NCBI GenBank assembly: GCA_012295275.1
Contig: CM022674.1
Location: 325,001-389,000, forward strand
Reading direction: 5' to 3'
Origin: Chrysomallon squamiferum
Taxonomy: Eukaryota > Mollusca > Gastropoda > Neomphalida > Peltospiridae
DNA length: 64,000 nucleotides
In this document: positions 1 to 14,169 of the stretch, in pieces
Numbering within the stretch: the stretch's first letter is position 1
Layout: each line of letters opens with the position of its first letter
Position numbers and translations under genes: made by a program
The notes under the pieces: generated by a model
Database searches by the model: none
Told to the model about the DNA's origin: nothing
The model's input: only the letters and a program-made list of their open reading frames with translations

Positions 1-7
1 TTTATTT

Positions 8-159
<152 letters not shown>

Positions 160-579
160 ATTTGTGTGTTCTAGTTCTATTTTATTTCTATCTTTTTTTG
201 CTGATTTGTTTAATCTACTTTTTCGCTTTATCTACAATAACTATTGTTCTGGGTTTGTTTTGTGAGTGTCTTTGTTTTTGTACTTTTTTTCTTTCTTTTT
301 TTTAAGGATATCTGACACGAGAAATTTCTTATTCTGTCACTTTCATGCTTTTTTATTTACAGAACATGAAATATAAATCTTTCATTCTTTTCTCTTTCCT
401 GGCGTGAGTAATGGAAAGGAAGATTTTATCATCTAGGTCTAAAATACACAACACTCTCTTTTATCAGAAAGCAATAAATTGTATCCGTAGGTCTAAAAGC
501 CACAACCCTCTTTGTGCGTGTTGAACGAAATGTTTGTTATCAGATACAGGAAGTGGGTCGCTAGGGCTTGGTCTTGAGA

Positions 580-720
580 TTTCATTTCTTTTCTTTCTTT
601 CCTTCCTTCTTTCTTTCTTTCTTTCTTTCCGTTGTTTCCTTTTTTCTTTGATTCTATCCTTTATTCTTTTGAGTTTTTTATTATTATTATTGTTATTATT
701 ATTACTGTTATTATTACTTT

Positions 721-751
<31 letters not shown>

Positions 752-990
752 GTTATTATTATTATTAGTAGTAGTACTTATTATAGTAGTAGTAGTAGTA
801 GTAGTACTTGTAGTAGTAATATAGAACTTTTTTCAGCTTTATCTTCATTATTTGTTACTTTGTTTCTTTCTATACCATTCTTTTTCTATTTTGATTTTCC
901 TTCCTTATTTCTTTTTTCTTTCTTTCCTTATTTCTTTCTTTCTTTCTTTTCCTTATTTCTTTCTTTCCATTTGTTTGTATGTCATTATTC
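580..990. repeat. Pyrimidine-rich tract with (TTTC)n and (ACT)n
   Basis: TTTC/TTCC repeats flank ATT and ACT trinucleotide runs (719-752). Long frames here encode only low-complexity Leu, Phe and Thr. Confidence 0.9.
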
Positions 991-1546
991 CACTCGCTGT
1001 TTATTTCTTTTGTGTTCTAATAGAATTATTTTCTTTATTTATGTACGTCTTTATCAGTAAATCTCGTAAACTGTTCATTTGCCCGTCCTTTCGTCCGTTC
1101 GTTCACCCATCCATCCATCTACTACCGTCTGTCATTCCTTAGAATCGTCTTTTGCTTTTTCTTGCACCTGAAACATTTTTTTTTTTTTTTTCTCATTTTC
1201 ACGCTTTCTTACTTTCTTTCTCTCATTTGGTTAATTCGGTCAGTTTGTCCCGTCCCTATTTCTTCCTTATTTTTGTCTATCTTTCTTTTTCAATTCTGTC
1301 TATCGAACAATCATTCAGTCAATTTCCCCCAGTTTCTACCTCTTTTCAGATGATTACTTACCCCTCATTTACTTTCACAAACGAAACTAATTCAGTAGCA
1401 GCTTCAAAGCATTTAAAAATCTCTGACTGCTTTTATCACAGCAACTGGTGACTTGCCCGCTTCGAAACTTTTCACTTCATTTAATTTACATTCACACCTG
1501 TAGTGTGTAAGATTTCTTACCTGTTTACTTTGGCACAACTGTGTCA

Positions 1547-1740
1547 TTGTTTGTACCTGGTCACCCGTCCTCAAATTCAGCTTCGTTGATCCTGTTTGAC
1601 CTCTGACATCGCGGCCTTTGACCTCTAGAGGTCACAACACAGGTAAGCACACCTGGCTCTGCGTGAGTCGGACGACATTTCTGTCGTGGGTGATGTTATC
1701 GGGTGCTGACAAGGTCAATGACGGTAGGTCAAAGGTCATG
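1547..1740. promoter_or_regulatory. Candidate nuclear-receptor response cluster
   Basis: Several AGGTCA/TGACCT half-sites fall within about 200 bp. They include the 16-bp palindrome TGACCTCTAGAGGTCA (1619-1634, everted half-sites with 4-bp spacing) and the perfect DR1 AGGTCAAAGGTCA (1726-1738). DR1 is the classic HNF4/RXR-type site. That this is an enhancer is inference from motif density. Confidence 0.4.
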
Positions 1741-2769
1741 TATTTGCATAATTCTTGTTAGATGGTTAAACGAGCGTTGCATACTGAAATATTTTGTCAG
1801 GGGCGGTGAGGAAATTCAGAAAAAAAGAGAAGAAAAAATGAGTCAGATACAATATATATATGTGAGTGTGTGAGTTTGTGTAAGGCGGGTAAGAGGATTT
1901 CCTGTGTAAGTCGGGAGGGATATATGTTGTTTTTTCTTTGTTTGTTTGTTTGTTTCTTTTATTATTAACTGAAATAATAACGAATTAAAAGAAAGCTAGA
2001 TAGACAAACAAGATAGATAGACATGTAGACAGACAGACATATACTTGTAGGTATATAGGGGAAAGAAATTAAAAAAAAGACAAAAAAACTTTACAAAAAT
2101 ATGAACTCAAATAGAACCTTCCGTACATCACACACAAACAAGAAATCTCTGTGTGTATAAAAAAAGAAGAGAAATCTGTGTATTTATAAAAACCGAAATC
2201 TCTGTGTATATATATATACAAATAAGAAATCTGTTATAGAAATCACTGACTTTTGTTTCGTACACAAACCACAAAACAAACACACACCGACTACAAACCG
2301 CGTGCTCTTTTGCTCAGCATAAACCTTGACTATGACAGAAGCGACTTTCCGAACGCTGCAGGAAAACAAACATAGCCACGCTGCATGTTCTCTGAGATGA
2401 GGAGAAGTTTCGTCAGCTTGTAGAGAGCAAAAAACTAATTGTTGTAAAAAGCAGCAAGATCGTTTCATCACGCCGTCATTTGTAGACCGACCTGTGTGTG
2501 TCTTATCTCGGTGGCGGCGAATACAGTGTTCAGAACAGCATATATTTGTTTTCAGAGATAACAGAGAATGCAGGGCTAGGGTGAACAGACAGAGAGAGAG
2601 ATCTGGTTTGTGATACAAGTGATGTAGGTGATTCTGAGTTTGTGAATGAATGAATGACTTGATGAGAGGGGTTTTTGTTTGCTAGTTTTTCTTGATTATT
2701 TTTCAGTAATTTTTAGATTCTTTTTTTTCTTGTTAAGTCGTACTCTCTGTCTCTCTCTGGATCTCACTC

Positions 2770-2893
<124 letters not shown>

Positions 2894-3270
2894 TGTCACG
2901 CTCTGGCTTTCTCCGTGTGTCTTTCGTTTCTTCGTTTTCGTATTACACATTCCCAAATCTTTTTCTCCTAGTCTCCTATAAACTGGAAGATGAATTGAAA
3001 AATTTCCTTTGTAAAGGAAACAGAAAACCGCGACTATTTTGCGAGTTGTGAACTGGAGCTTCGTATACGTGTTAAGACTTACTAGTGAATCAGTATAAGC
3101 ATGCCTGATACATAATTAAAAGATGTATGTCGATACTTTACAAGTTAACGCACCTATCCATTCCCCACTGACACTGAAACTCTTGTAACGAATACCCAGA
3201 CCTTTGTAGATCAAAGACATAGCTCACCCAAGGACGTTCACTTTTAATATAACACAGCGTGTCAGCGCGC

Positions 3271-3275
3271 GTGTT

Positions 3276-3357
<82 letters not shown>
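3271..3357. repeat. Compound (GT)n(GA)n microsatellite
   Basis: A GT run passes directly into a GA run of about 64 bp. Confidence 0.97.
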
Positions 3358-3359
<2 letters not shown>

Positions 3360-3417
3360 TTCTGTGTGTGTTTTTGTGCATGAAAGAAAAAGACTGTTAG
3401 AGATAATGAAAGTTATT

Positions 3418-3451
<34 letters not shown>

Positions 3452-4110
3452 TGGCGTTACAAAGTAAATAATGAAATAAAAATTAAAAAATAAACAAAAT
3501 AAAATAGATGAATAAATAAATTAATAAATGAGTAATTAATTAAACAAATACAAATAAATAAGTAAATAAATAAATAAATTAATAACAAGTAACAAAGAAA
3601 GAAAGAAAGAAAGAAAGACGGAACGAAAAACAGCAAAGACATAAGTACACACTTTGAAAACAAGATGAAATGCAAACTATGTATAAGACAGCTGGTATTT
3701 AAGTAACTGAGTCTGCGTGTACTGTACTTCTTTCACATGTAATGTAATCTAATAAATAAAGTAGTTTTTTTCTTGGTTTAATCAAAAAAGCATGAAGCAT
3801 TTTAGTGTGATGACGGTTTGCTTTCATGATTATAGGTTTATGTGTGTATGTGTCGGGTGCGTGGGAAGATGTATATGTGTATAAATATATACAACAGCAA
3901 TAGTAATAATAATACAACGGGTTATAAGATTTCGATATGTGACGAACTTTGACGGAAACTAACGACATCGCTGACAATTGTTTGACGTCAAACTTTAATG
4001 CCGTTTTTGTTTAATTCACATGTAAAGGAAATACTGATTACGTGTGTGAGTTTTTAATTACTGTTACTAGTACTACAACTACTACCACCAGTACCACCAC
4101 CAACACTAAT

Positions 4111-4143
<33 letters not shown>

Positions 4144-4852
4144 ATCAAGAACAAGAACAAGAAGATTTGTTCATACTACTTACAAACTATCAATATCAAC
4201 TCTGCTATAACTATCAACGACATAGGCGTGTTCAGTTACTCGATTAATGCAGTTGCCAGATATGAACACACACATTTCCCGCCAAAAGCCTTTGAGACGG
4301 CAGACGATCTTTTATTCGGTAATGTCACAGACGTGCCTATTATACGGTCACCTACGTAGGTCACATAAGTTTATATGACTAATGTACTGTACAACAAATA
4401 AATTACAGAACAAATACGTTTATTATTACGCCCAGTGTCGTGATATTTATATAACTCATTACAAAGTCAGGATTAATGAACTGAAGTCTGAGGGTTAGAC
4501 ATTATGAGAGTGCGTAAGAAGCTTAATTTGGTTTGTTATGTGATATGACAGAGAAACACGTTTAATTTCATGCAGTTATAATATTCTTTCTTTCTTTAAT
4601 TTTTACTTTAGTTACTGTAGCTTCCATTACTACAATAAGTACTACTACCTCTACTGCTGCGACCATCACAACCATCACTACTCCTGCTACTACTGCAACT
4701 ACTGCTACACTTCTACTGCTACTATTACTGTTGCTGCAATTAGTGCTGTTATTACGATAACTATTACTACTACAACATCCACTTCAACAACTATTACTAT
4801 CATTACTATTACCACTACTGCTTCTCCTTTTGCTATTACTGTTATTATATAC

Positions 4853-4885
<33 letters not shown>

Positions 4886-6407
4886 CACACACGCACGTAA
4901 ATATGCATATAAAAACTATGCACAAATATATGAAAGTATATTACTATATATATACGAAGACCTATTTGAGTATATTCCAGAAAGCTTGGTCTTTAGAAAT
5001 TCATCCTTCTCTCTATTATTTTCATTCTTTCTTTCTTGCATAGGTTTCACTCACATATTTAACAAGTTTTCTTCTATCGATATTCTGTAGTCTTTGGAAT
5101 CATTTCAACACATCGCTGTTCTTAATATATGTTGGGTTTTTTGGTTGTTGTTTTTTTCCCCCGCTGCTAAGGTAATCGCTTTACAACTGTCTAAAATCAT
5201 AAAAGAAATGCCAAGAATGTACCGAGTTAAAATCGTCCTTTGAAAAATACCTTTGTTTTGGAAAGGTACAAACGAAAGCTTTTGTTCCACCTGTTTTAGG
5301 TGAGATGAAGATTGTAGCGTCCGTTCCGCAAACCGGACTGAATTCCGCGTTAAGCTCGCGTGCGGAGCCCAATTAACTTGTTTTTGTAATTAGTTTGTTT
5401 TAGATCTGAGTTCTTTTAATTCTTTGTTTCTTGTTCTTGTTCCATCGTTTCATTCTCTCTCTTTATTCTCTTTATTTATTTTCCTCTTTGTATTGTTCTT
5501 GTTTCTTCTTTCTATCTCCTATTGTGTTCGTGGTTCGTTTTTGTTTTTTTCCTAACGTTTATTTTATTTCTTTGATTTTTTTTCTTACTGACTTCTTTTT
5601 CTCTTTTTCATTTTTCTTTCGTTCATTCGTTCTTCTTCTTTCTTTCTCATCAGTTTTTTATGTGCTGTGTTTTAACACATCCATTCTTCTAGCTGCGATA
5701 GGTCGCTGGATCCATCGCTCTCGGTAGACCCACTGAGAAATTTCTCAATCCAGCAATGCTATAATACAGGCTTTTGTTTATTCTGTCATGTCTATGGGAT
5801 GGTGAATATAAGAATTACTTTATTGCTAATACGATTTCCTTTTCTGTTACCTGAGTATTCCACAACCCATTATCACCAACACCAGTAATCATTAATACAT
5901 TTAAAAAAATATATATTCATCATTAAATAAACATTTCCTTCCTTCTTTCTGTTTTCATTCATTCTTTCTTTCTTTCTTTCTTTCTTTTGATAAGGATGCA
6001 TTAGGAAGCAAATATATATAGGAAGAAGTTTAAGGTAGATTGTTTTCTATGTAAATATTTTGGAAATACGATACTGGTTTAACTTAATTCTCTAACATAA
6101 TCTACCTGAGTCTGAGATCAAAGAGATGGGGAAATAGCAATAAGGAAATGGTTTTATTGGTTTAAAAAATAACAGTAACATGCAAAGCTGGATCTACAGG
6201 CGACTCAAAAGTAGGTTATAACAAAATATTAACAATATTGAATCGCCAGCAATCAGCATCAAAATCAACAACGACATCGTAATTGTAAACACAATCATTG
6301 TCATCACTGCAATCAACAGAGACAAGGAAAAAAAAAAAAACTGGTGGCTTCCAAAATTATTTCGAATTTAGGCTTAATACATATCTGTCTCTATGTCTGT
6401 CTGTATC

Positions 6408-6535
<128 letters not shown>

Positions 6536-6760
6536 TATTCGTCCGTCTTTTGGAGAAACAGAGATTCGGAGTACTCAAATATGGGAGAAATATGTCTTTA
6601 TTTATTTAATTATTTCAATTTTTTTTAAAATTTACTACGTATTTACTTACTTACATAGTATTTATTTAATTACTTCTTATTCTTTCATTTATTAATGCAT
6701 ACATTCGTTCATTCATTTATTCACTCGTTTATCTATTTGTTTATTTATTTTCTTTTACAG

Positions 6761-6865
6761 AGTCATGTAACAATTTAGTCTGCTTCAATGGAGGGCAGTG
6801 TAATGGCGGATACATTCCATTCTGTTCTTGCCCTCCAGGATTTCAAGGACCTCGCTGCCAATACG
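6761..6865 (+). CDS. Exon: non-calcium EGF-like domain (first EGF in window)
   Basis: This 105-nt exon lies between a TTTTACAG acceptor and a G|GTAAGA donor and encodes one complete EGF domain in a phase 1-1 module. Six cysteines have EGF spacing: S-C-N-N-L-V-C, G-G-Q-C, F-C-S-C-P-P-G-F and G-P-R-C. There is no D-x-[DN]-E-C start, so calcium binding is not expected. The last split codon (g + ac) gives Asp, which opens the D-I-N-E-C of the next detected exon at 38208. The following intron is about 31 kb. It could belong to a different EGF gene, but the phase and the junction codon support the same one. Confidence 0.8.
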
Positions 6866-7289
6866 GTAAGATATATTATTATTATCTTAGCATTTTTTCT
6901 TTCGTTTTCTGGCATTTGTGTTGTTTTTCGTGCGAAGAAGTGAACAAAAATGACATCTGGGTTGTTAATGGCAATTTCAAACACAAAGGTCATGGTCAGG
7001 TTAATCGATGTTTGTTTCTTCTCCAGTGTCTGATGAAGTTTGTCGCTGCTGGATGTATGTCTGTCTGTATGAGTTTATTTCTGTATAGCTGTTGTTGTTG
7101 TTGTTGTTTTTGTTTGTTTATTTATTTGTGTGTTTCTTGTGTTTTTACTCCATTTTCTGCCTGTCTAACAAGTACAGTCTATCCATCACTCTGCTGTCTT
7201 GTCTTTATATATATAAAAAACAACAACAAACAAACAAACTCAGAAATAAACTCATATATATATATATATATATATAACTAACACAGCTC

Positions 7290-7292
<3 letters not shown>

Positions 7293-7383
<91 letters not shown>
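7293..7383. repeat. (AG)n microsatellite
   Basis: A perfect AG run of about 90 bp, preceded by a short (AT)n. Confidence 0.97.
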
Positions 7384-7386
<3 letters not shown>

Positions 7387-7630
7387 AATACCATACTCTA
7401 TAACTTAAGAAAAAAGAATTTAAAAATTAGCAGTGAGTAAGAAAGAGAAACAGGAAATGGATTGTAAATGTTTATCTGCGTTTTTATAACTGTTTTAAAC
7501 GACTGCTGAATCTGTAATTATTATTTCCAAAGTGGAAAAAAAGATATAATATTACATCACCTCATTATATTTTATACCATCGAAAACAAAGAGATAAGCT
7601 CTTTAATGCTATTAATTCTTTTCTTCTTCT

Positions 7631-7664
<34 letters not shown>

Positions 7665-8058
7665 AATGAAAAAGAAGAGAAAAGAAAAGAGAAAACAGCG
7701 TTTTCAAATCTCTTACCATTATACCTCGCCATTTTCTTACTGACATCTGGAAGAAAGCCAATTTCTTCATTTTTAATTTTCGTGTCAAAACAAATTCAGT
7801 TCTGCCGACAGATTTTAATTTCGTTTCTGAACAGATATTTTTAAACGCGGATCAACTTCATGAAGAGCATTCTACGTCCTTCTGAGATATAAATTTCCAT
7901 TAATTTATGAGGGAAAAAGAAAATTGCATTTCTTTTCTAATTCCTATTTATATCTGAACTTGTGTGCTGTAGAAACGCAGTATTTATTTATTCATTTATT
8001 TAAATGCTCTGCATAATGTACATATAAGTGATTTTTTCCACTCTGTCTCGATGTAGGA

Positions 8059-8089
<31 letters not shown>

Positions 8090-10139
8090 TCCGTCTTTCT
8101 CTCTCTTTCTCTCTCTCCCTCATATATATCGTTTGTTCCTGATATAAGTGCCAAACTAAACATTCTCGTTCGTAATAGATTATTTCTGTTTGAGTGTGAG
8201 TTGTGAGATAACAAATATAGATGCCAAGGTAGATAAATTACGTAGATATCCATTCCATCACGGTTCGTTACGAAAGCTATTTCCCCTCTTAGCCTGCGAC
8301 GACACCATTTTGCTTATGTTTCGCCATTCCCGTCACGCGAAATGCTGTCTGGAAATATCGCTGTTTTTCGAGATAAAATGTGTGTAATTTAACAGATTTA
8401 GAATTTTTCTAATTCTCTGAAGATGAGGATAAGAATAAATGTGAAAAGTTATCAAATGATTCCCTTTGTTTTCTATGTAATTGTCATCATCGTTTTCGGA
8501 AATGTTCGGTATTTGTCGGAAGATATGGCTGATTTAGTTCTGAAGAATATTTATTTCAAGAAATTGCTTTTTTTTAGGCTTTGTCTGATTTTAAAATTCC
8601 ATGGATATATGTACGACCACACACACACACACAACGGTAGAAGCGACAACAACAACAACATCAATAACAACACCAACATTCATTCATACATATACACAGA
8701 GCTACAGTTTCATAATTAAAAACATAGTTGGTAATTAAGAAATGCAGTTATTGAAAATAAGAAATCTACAAAAATGATGGGATGATTGTAACAACAAATC
8801 TAATCACACTGGTTTCAAAGCGTTTATTAGTAATTTTAATTATTTCATTTTGCATCAATATTTTGTTCACTTATTTTTTCTTTTTTTTATATAACAATAC
8901 GTTATGTTGTTACTTCATAGTAAAGTGTTACGGTTACGTTACATTCAGTTTTTACGTCATACAGTGTTGTGTTGCTACTTCATATAGAGTTGTGTCAAGA
9001 TTACGTAATATTATGTTTTTCCGTCACGGAGGGTTGGTTCAATATTACGTCACATCGTGTTGTGACGTCATAAAGTATTTTAGTCTAGATTAGGTGAGAT
9101 TATGGCTACGTTATATTATACTTTGCTATGAAATTCCAAGATTACTGAGACGCTACAAATTTCACAAACATTTGCACTCTGTTCTTTGTTGCCCTCATAA
9201 GCACAGTTTCTAAGCGACTGGGTGAATGTTTTAGTTGACAGGGCGGGGATTAATTGAACGGAAACACAAACAACGACTGGACGTGTTCTGACAACGCACT
9301 GATTGTAGTGATTCCAGAGTGACACACAGTTCTTTGAGAACGTTATTTAAAACAGAAGCTTGCAGCGTTTAGAATTCCCAGAATGCAACCGCACGTCATC
9401 GGTCAGCGAAATACGTTTCTTTGATGTCCTCCTTCTCTCTGATTTATTGTTAAAGAGTTTTACTTCCAGCCTCGAGCTGGCGCCTGTGGTCACGTGACAG
9501 AATCGTCATGGAGTATCCACGAAGAATGTGCGACGAACCACGAGAATGACTCATCGTGACATCATGCATGATGTTGTGCTGATGTCGTAGCCGCGGTGGA
9601 TCAAGGGATTGCAGAGGTTTGGTGCATTCTGGGATTGAATTGCCTCGTCCTGATTTAAAGCTCATATCATAATTCCGATGGATCATGTGGTATAAACAGT
9701 TTGGATCATGAAATTTTATATGTGTGTGTATATGTGTACGTATGTGTCTGTATGAATGCACACATGCACGTGTTTGTAACTATATCTGCCAGTGTGTATA
9801 GTTCTGCTAGAGGTTGTTTCAAAACAAATATTATCACTTCGGCTATTTACGACATTTGACGCAAAGGTATTTCAGATGTCAGCAATTATTTCAAGTCACG
9901 TGTTTTTATTAGCAATTTGATTCACAGTATGTTGTTCGAATATAGACTCATTTAAATCTAAGTAACCTGCAATGAAATTTCACAGATGAAGGAAGAAAAA
10001 AATGTTTAAATAAAACAACAAGAGAGCTTTAAGTTATAACAACAACAACAAAAACAACAGTAGTAATAATAATAATAATAAAAAAAATAATAATAGTTTT
10101 AGCAGCATTAGTTAACATTTCAGTATTATTTTAGTACTG

Positions 10140-10175
<36 letters not shown>

Positions 10176-11868
10176 ATGTGTGTGTGTATGTGCGTGTATG
10201 TATGTATGTGTGTGTGTGTGTTAAAACCCACTTTATCTTTTTCCTTTTTTTATTTCAACTCTTCATTCTCTCTTATTTCTTTCTGTTTTCTTCTCGTTTT
10301 TGTTTTTTTTAACGTTTTTTCGTGTTTGTTTTGTTTTGTTTTGTTTTAGTTTCTGTTCTTTTCCTGTACCCACCGCATTGCACATTTCCGCGTCCATAAT
10401 TTAATATTATTTAATTATAAAAATCGCACGTCATTTCCGGAATCCCAAATTGAGGCCACATGGTCTGTTCTCGGCATTAACTGTGATTCGTTCATCTTCG
10501 GACATAAACGTAAATTGTGCAGTTAACCAGACAGAAATATTTCAGGTGTTGGCAAAAAATACACTGTTTTTCCTTTTGAACCGAATCTCTAGCGATTAAT
10601 ACAAACACGAAGACACACTAAAAGAGACAAGGAAGGGTGTAGACTTAAATCATTTCGGCAGTTTCCGCGATTACCATCGAGTTAGTGTAGACAGCGCGTG
10701 ATCGTGAATGTATTTAGTTATATGATAGAAAGAAAGAAAACAGAGAAAGTGTAAGAAAGAAAGGGAAAGGGAGAGAGAAAGAGTGAATTAGACATGGAAA
10801 CTTTTATTATCATATATATATTTTTAATTTTTGTTTTCCTTTTTTTCCTTTTTTATTTATTTTTTATTATTATTTTCTTTCTAAGTATGCAGAAATAATT
10901 AATCAATAGAAAATGAAGCCTAAGCCAAAGAGCAATAACCCTCTGCAAATTGCTCAACGCACAGAAATCTTTTGTTTCTGAAAACACGAAAAGCTGAAAT
11001 ATGTAGAGGAATTAATTTTCTTTCTCAACTCTTCGCGAATCGTTAAAGTGAATTTGTTTTTAATTTCTATAATTCTGAAGATCGCGTTTTAAACTAAATT
11101 AGATTATTATTCTGACTGAATGAGTTGGAATAATTTTGGAATCAGCTATTCGTTCGGGATAGATTATTTTATTGCAGTCGTTGTTACAAATATACAGCCT
11201 TGAAAGCAGCAGTGTAAATACGTACAAATATTCACATGTATGTAATATACACACGTGAAATGCAAACACACAGCAAATACAACACATACATGCTCATCTG
11301 CATACAACATGCACACACATCACACCTACACGGGGTCTTACATTGTTTTTTTTAGAAAGACGGTGTTTGGTGTATTTACAGATATATAGAACCGAACATG
11401 CATGTGTGTGTGTTTGGTAGATGTGTGTGTGTGCGTGTGCGCGTGTGTGTGTATGTGTGTATGCGTTTGCATTTTTATATATATATATGCACAGATACAG
11501 ACAGATAAACACACAGAGACAAATATTAACTGTTGCTGATTAGACGTTTGATAAAAATATTACTTTTAGGAACGAAAATATATTACTTTATCATTTAATT
11601 GGAAAAATAAAAATAAAAGAGTAACAGATCACGTACATTCTTTACAAGTTGGGACTGGTCCAGAATGATAATTCTCTTATTACAGGTAATTTGGGAATTC
11701 AAGGATTAATAAATAGAAAAATATTTCCACTTCATAATTAATTAAATGTTAACCAGAAAAAAACATTTGGCACCTTCTTTAGCCCACTATCTGATGTTCG
11801 GAATAATGATTCGATTATTAACGCTAATTTGTTGAATTGTTTACCACTCAAGGGTTAATAAATGAAAA

Positions 11869-11870
11869 CG

Positions 11871-11907
<37 letters not shown>
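11869..11907. repeat. Poly-A run
   Basis: A near-perfect A homopolymer of about 38 nt. Confidence 0.95.
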
Positions 11908-11909
<2 letters not shown>

Positions 11910-12028
11910 TTTTCACTTCATAATTTATTAAACATTAACAAAAAAAAAAAAAATTTGGCTCATTGTCCAAGTGTTGGGTTAAGTTATAATTAGACTGGTA
12001 CTGTATCGAATATTTTACGCTCATATGA

Positions 12029-12030
<2 letters not shown>

Positions 12031-12070
<40 letters not shown>

Positions 12071-12082
12071 TAATAATAATGG

Positions 12083-12113
<31 letters not shown>

Positions 12114-12130
12114 AATAACAATAATAATAA
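12031..12130. repeat. (AAT)n / (ATG)n compound repeat
   Basis: AAT units followed by GAT units, then more AAT-type units. Confidence 0.95.
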
Positions 12131-12701
12131 ACGATAAATGGGTATGATTTCAAAAATTTAAATATAATTAGATTTTTTTATAAAATAATGTCGAATATTT
12201 ATTCGCACAAATATGTGTTTTAGGAATTCCAAAGTAACTTGAAAACAATTTTTTTTTAGTTAAGTTACATAAATATATGTACAGGGCCTCCAAGAGTTAT
12301 TCTGCATATCTCTATCCCCACTTGCCCCATTTTTGTACAAAGAAACGAAATGTGAGTTAAATGTGACTTATCAAGCGAAGTGTCACATATTTCATGTTGC
12401 AACTGCAGATTTAGAGGTAGCACGTGCAGCGGCCAAGAACGACGCATGCGCTGTTAGCAGTGCAGACGTCACCGTACATCAAGATTTCAGACTTTCTCTG
12501 GATTGTCGTGAGAAACTGACTGCGTATCAGCAGACGTCGGCGTCAAATATTTGAGATTATTATAAAAACTGCATGTTTTTTTTTTTGTTTTTTTTATTGC
12601 TTTTGTTTTAATCGTTAATGATGAATCAGCCAATTTTATTAAATTAAATATGGTATGGAATACATTGATAAGTGAGTGTCATCAGAAGTAATTATAAAAC
12701 A

Positions 12702-12703
<2 letters not shown>

Positions 12704-12757
<54 letters not shown>

Positions 12758-12758
12758 T
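12704..12758. repeat. (ATT)n microsatellite
   Basis: About 18 ATT units. Confidence 0.97.
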
Positions 12759-13552
12759 TAATTAGGAAATTGAAAACTGTCATAGCATTCTTATTTATTT
12801 ATCTATTTATTCATTTATTGTAGGTTTTTTCTCATTACACACACAATTGACATTCAACGAGTTTTATCTTTTGATAATATACACAGAGATACATAAAAAT
12901 ATGACAGATCGCTGAAATTACAACAATTCTAGGTTGGATTTCAAACTGTCACTACATCCCATGATTCCGTGACCACTTCTCGTCTGCCCCACGCGTGACA
13001 TCAATAACAGCATGTTTATTACTCTATCAGTCTCCACCCATCTACTGTGTGTCCGTCCGTCCCTCGCAAACAGCGACAAAAGCTCAGACAAAAGTTTCTC
13101 TGTACGTCGTACAACAACAGACCCTCGATTACACAGACCGGTGTCACTGTTGTCAGGTCCTCGTGTCAAAACCAACAAACGTCTTAAGAAACCGAGACAA
13201 AGGACAGATGACACGTTGGGTAGTCTGTGTTGTTGTGTACTAATTTTAGTTTCGCTGCTAGCGAAACGTTTTCTTGTATAAAGTCTATTAGCATAGGAAT
13301 GTCAACATCTGGAAAAAATGTCGAGAAAGGAAAATAATTTTAAAAGGAAGAAAAACAGGTTTAAATGGACGGACTAAAGGCGACCCTGGAACGTAAAGTA
13401 ACTGAAATGGTGATAAACACTTGAGAACTAGAATTCCGTGTACTTGGAAAGTAATTTTTTTTTTTTTCTCTGACATCTGAAGTACAGAGCTGGAGGATAT
13501 CATTAATTATAATGTTTAGTTTTGTTAAGGGTTAAGCTAGTGTACTTCACTT

Positions 13553-13850
13553 AAGGTGTGTGTATGTGTGTAATTGTGTGTGTGTTTGTGTGTGTGTATG
13601 TGTGTGTGATTGTGTGTGTATGAATGTGTGTGTGTGTGATTGTGTGTATGTATGTGTGTATGTATGTGTGTGTATGTGTGTGTGTATGTGTGTATATGTG
13701 TATGTGTGTGTGTGTATGTATGTGTGTAATTGTGTGTATGTGTGTATGTATGTGTGTATGTGTATGTGTGTATATATGCATGTATGTATGTGTATGTATG
13801 TATGTGTGTGTGTATATATGTATGTGTGTGGGCGTTTGTATGTGAGTGTT
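13553..13850. repeat. GT-rich cryptic repeat
   Basis: About 300 bp of TGTG, TATG and TGAT variants. Frames on both strands are open (Thr/His or Cys/Val repeats) only because of the repeat. Confidence 0.95.
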
Positions 13851-13988
13851 TGAGTATGATTGGCTTTAACATATCTCGCCAGCTGCAACAAAGTCAAAGG
13901 GAAAAACAACACTTCACCAATATTAATAGCATAAATCTGTTTAAAATAATAATAATAATAATAGAAGTAGTAGTAGTAGTAGTAGTAT

Positions 13989-14123
<135 letters not shown>

Positions 14124-14169
14124 GTTAGAAGAAGATAATAAAACAGCCATACCAGTATAAATAACAGAA
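14124..14169 (+). repeat. 46-bp dispersed sequence, copy 1
   Basis: It begins GTTAGAAGAAGATAATAAAA and matches 16658-16703 with one mismatch. Both copies directly follow a long (AG)n array, so the array and this sequence probably travelled or duplicated together. Confidence 0.85.

Noticed and set aside
2184-2618. 144-codon minus-strand open frame
   Set aside because: No recognisable domain, no conserved pattern, and partly made of degenerate tandem motifs.
12918-13281. Overlapping open frames on both strands
   Set aside because: Short, with no domain, start context or splice sites. The region is merely less AT-rich.
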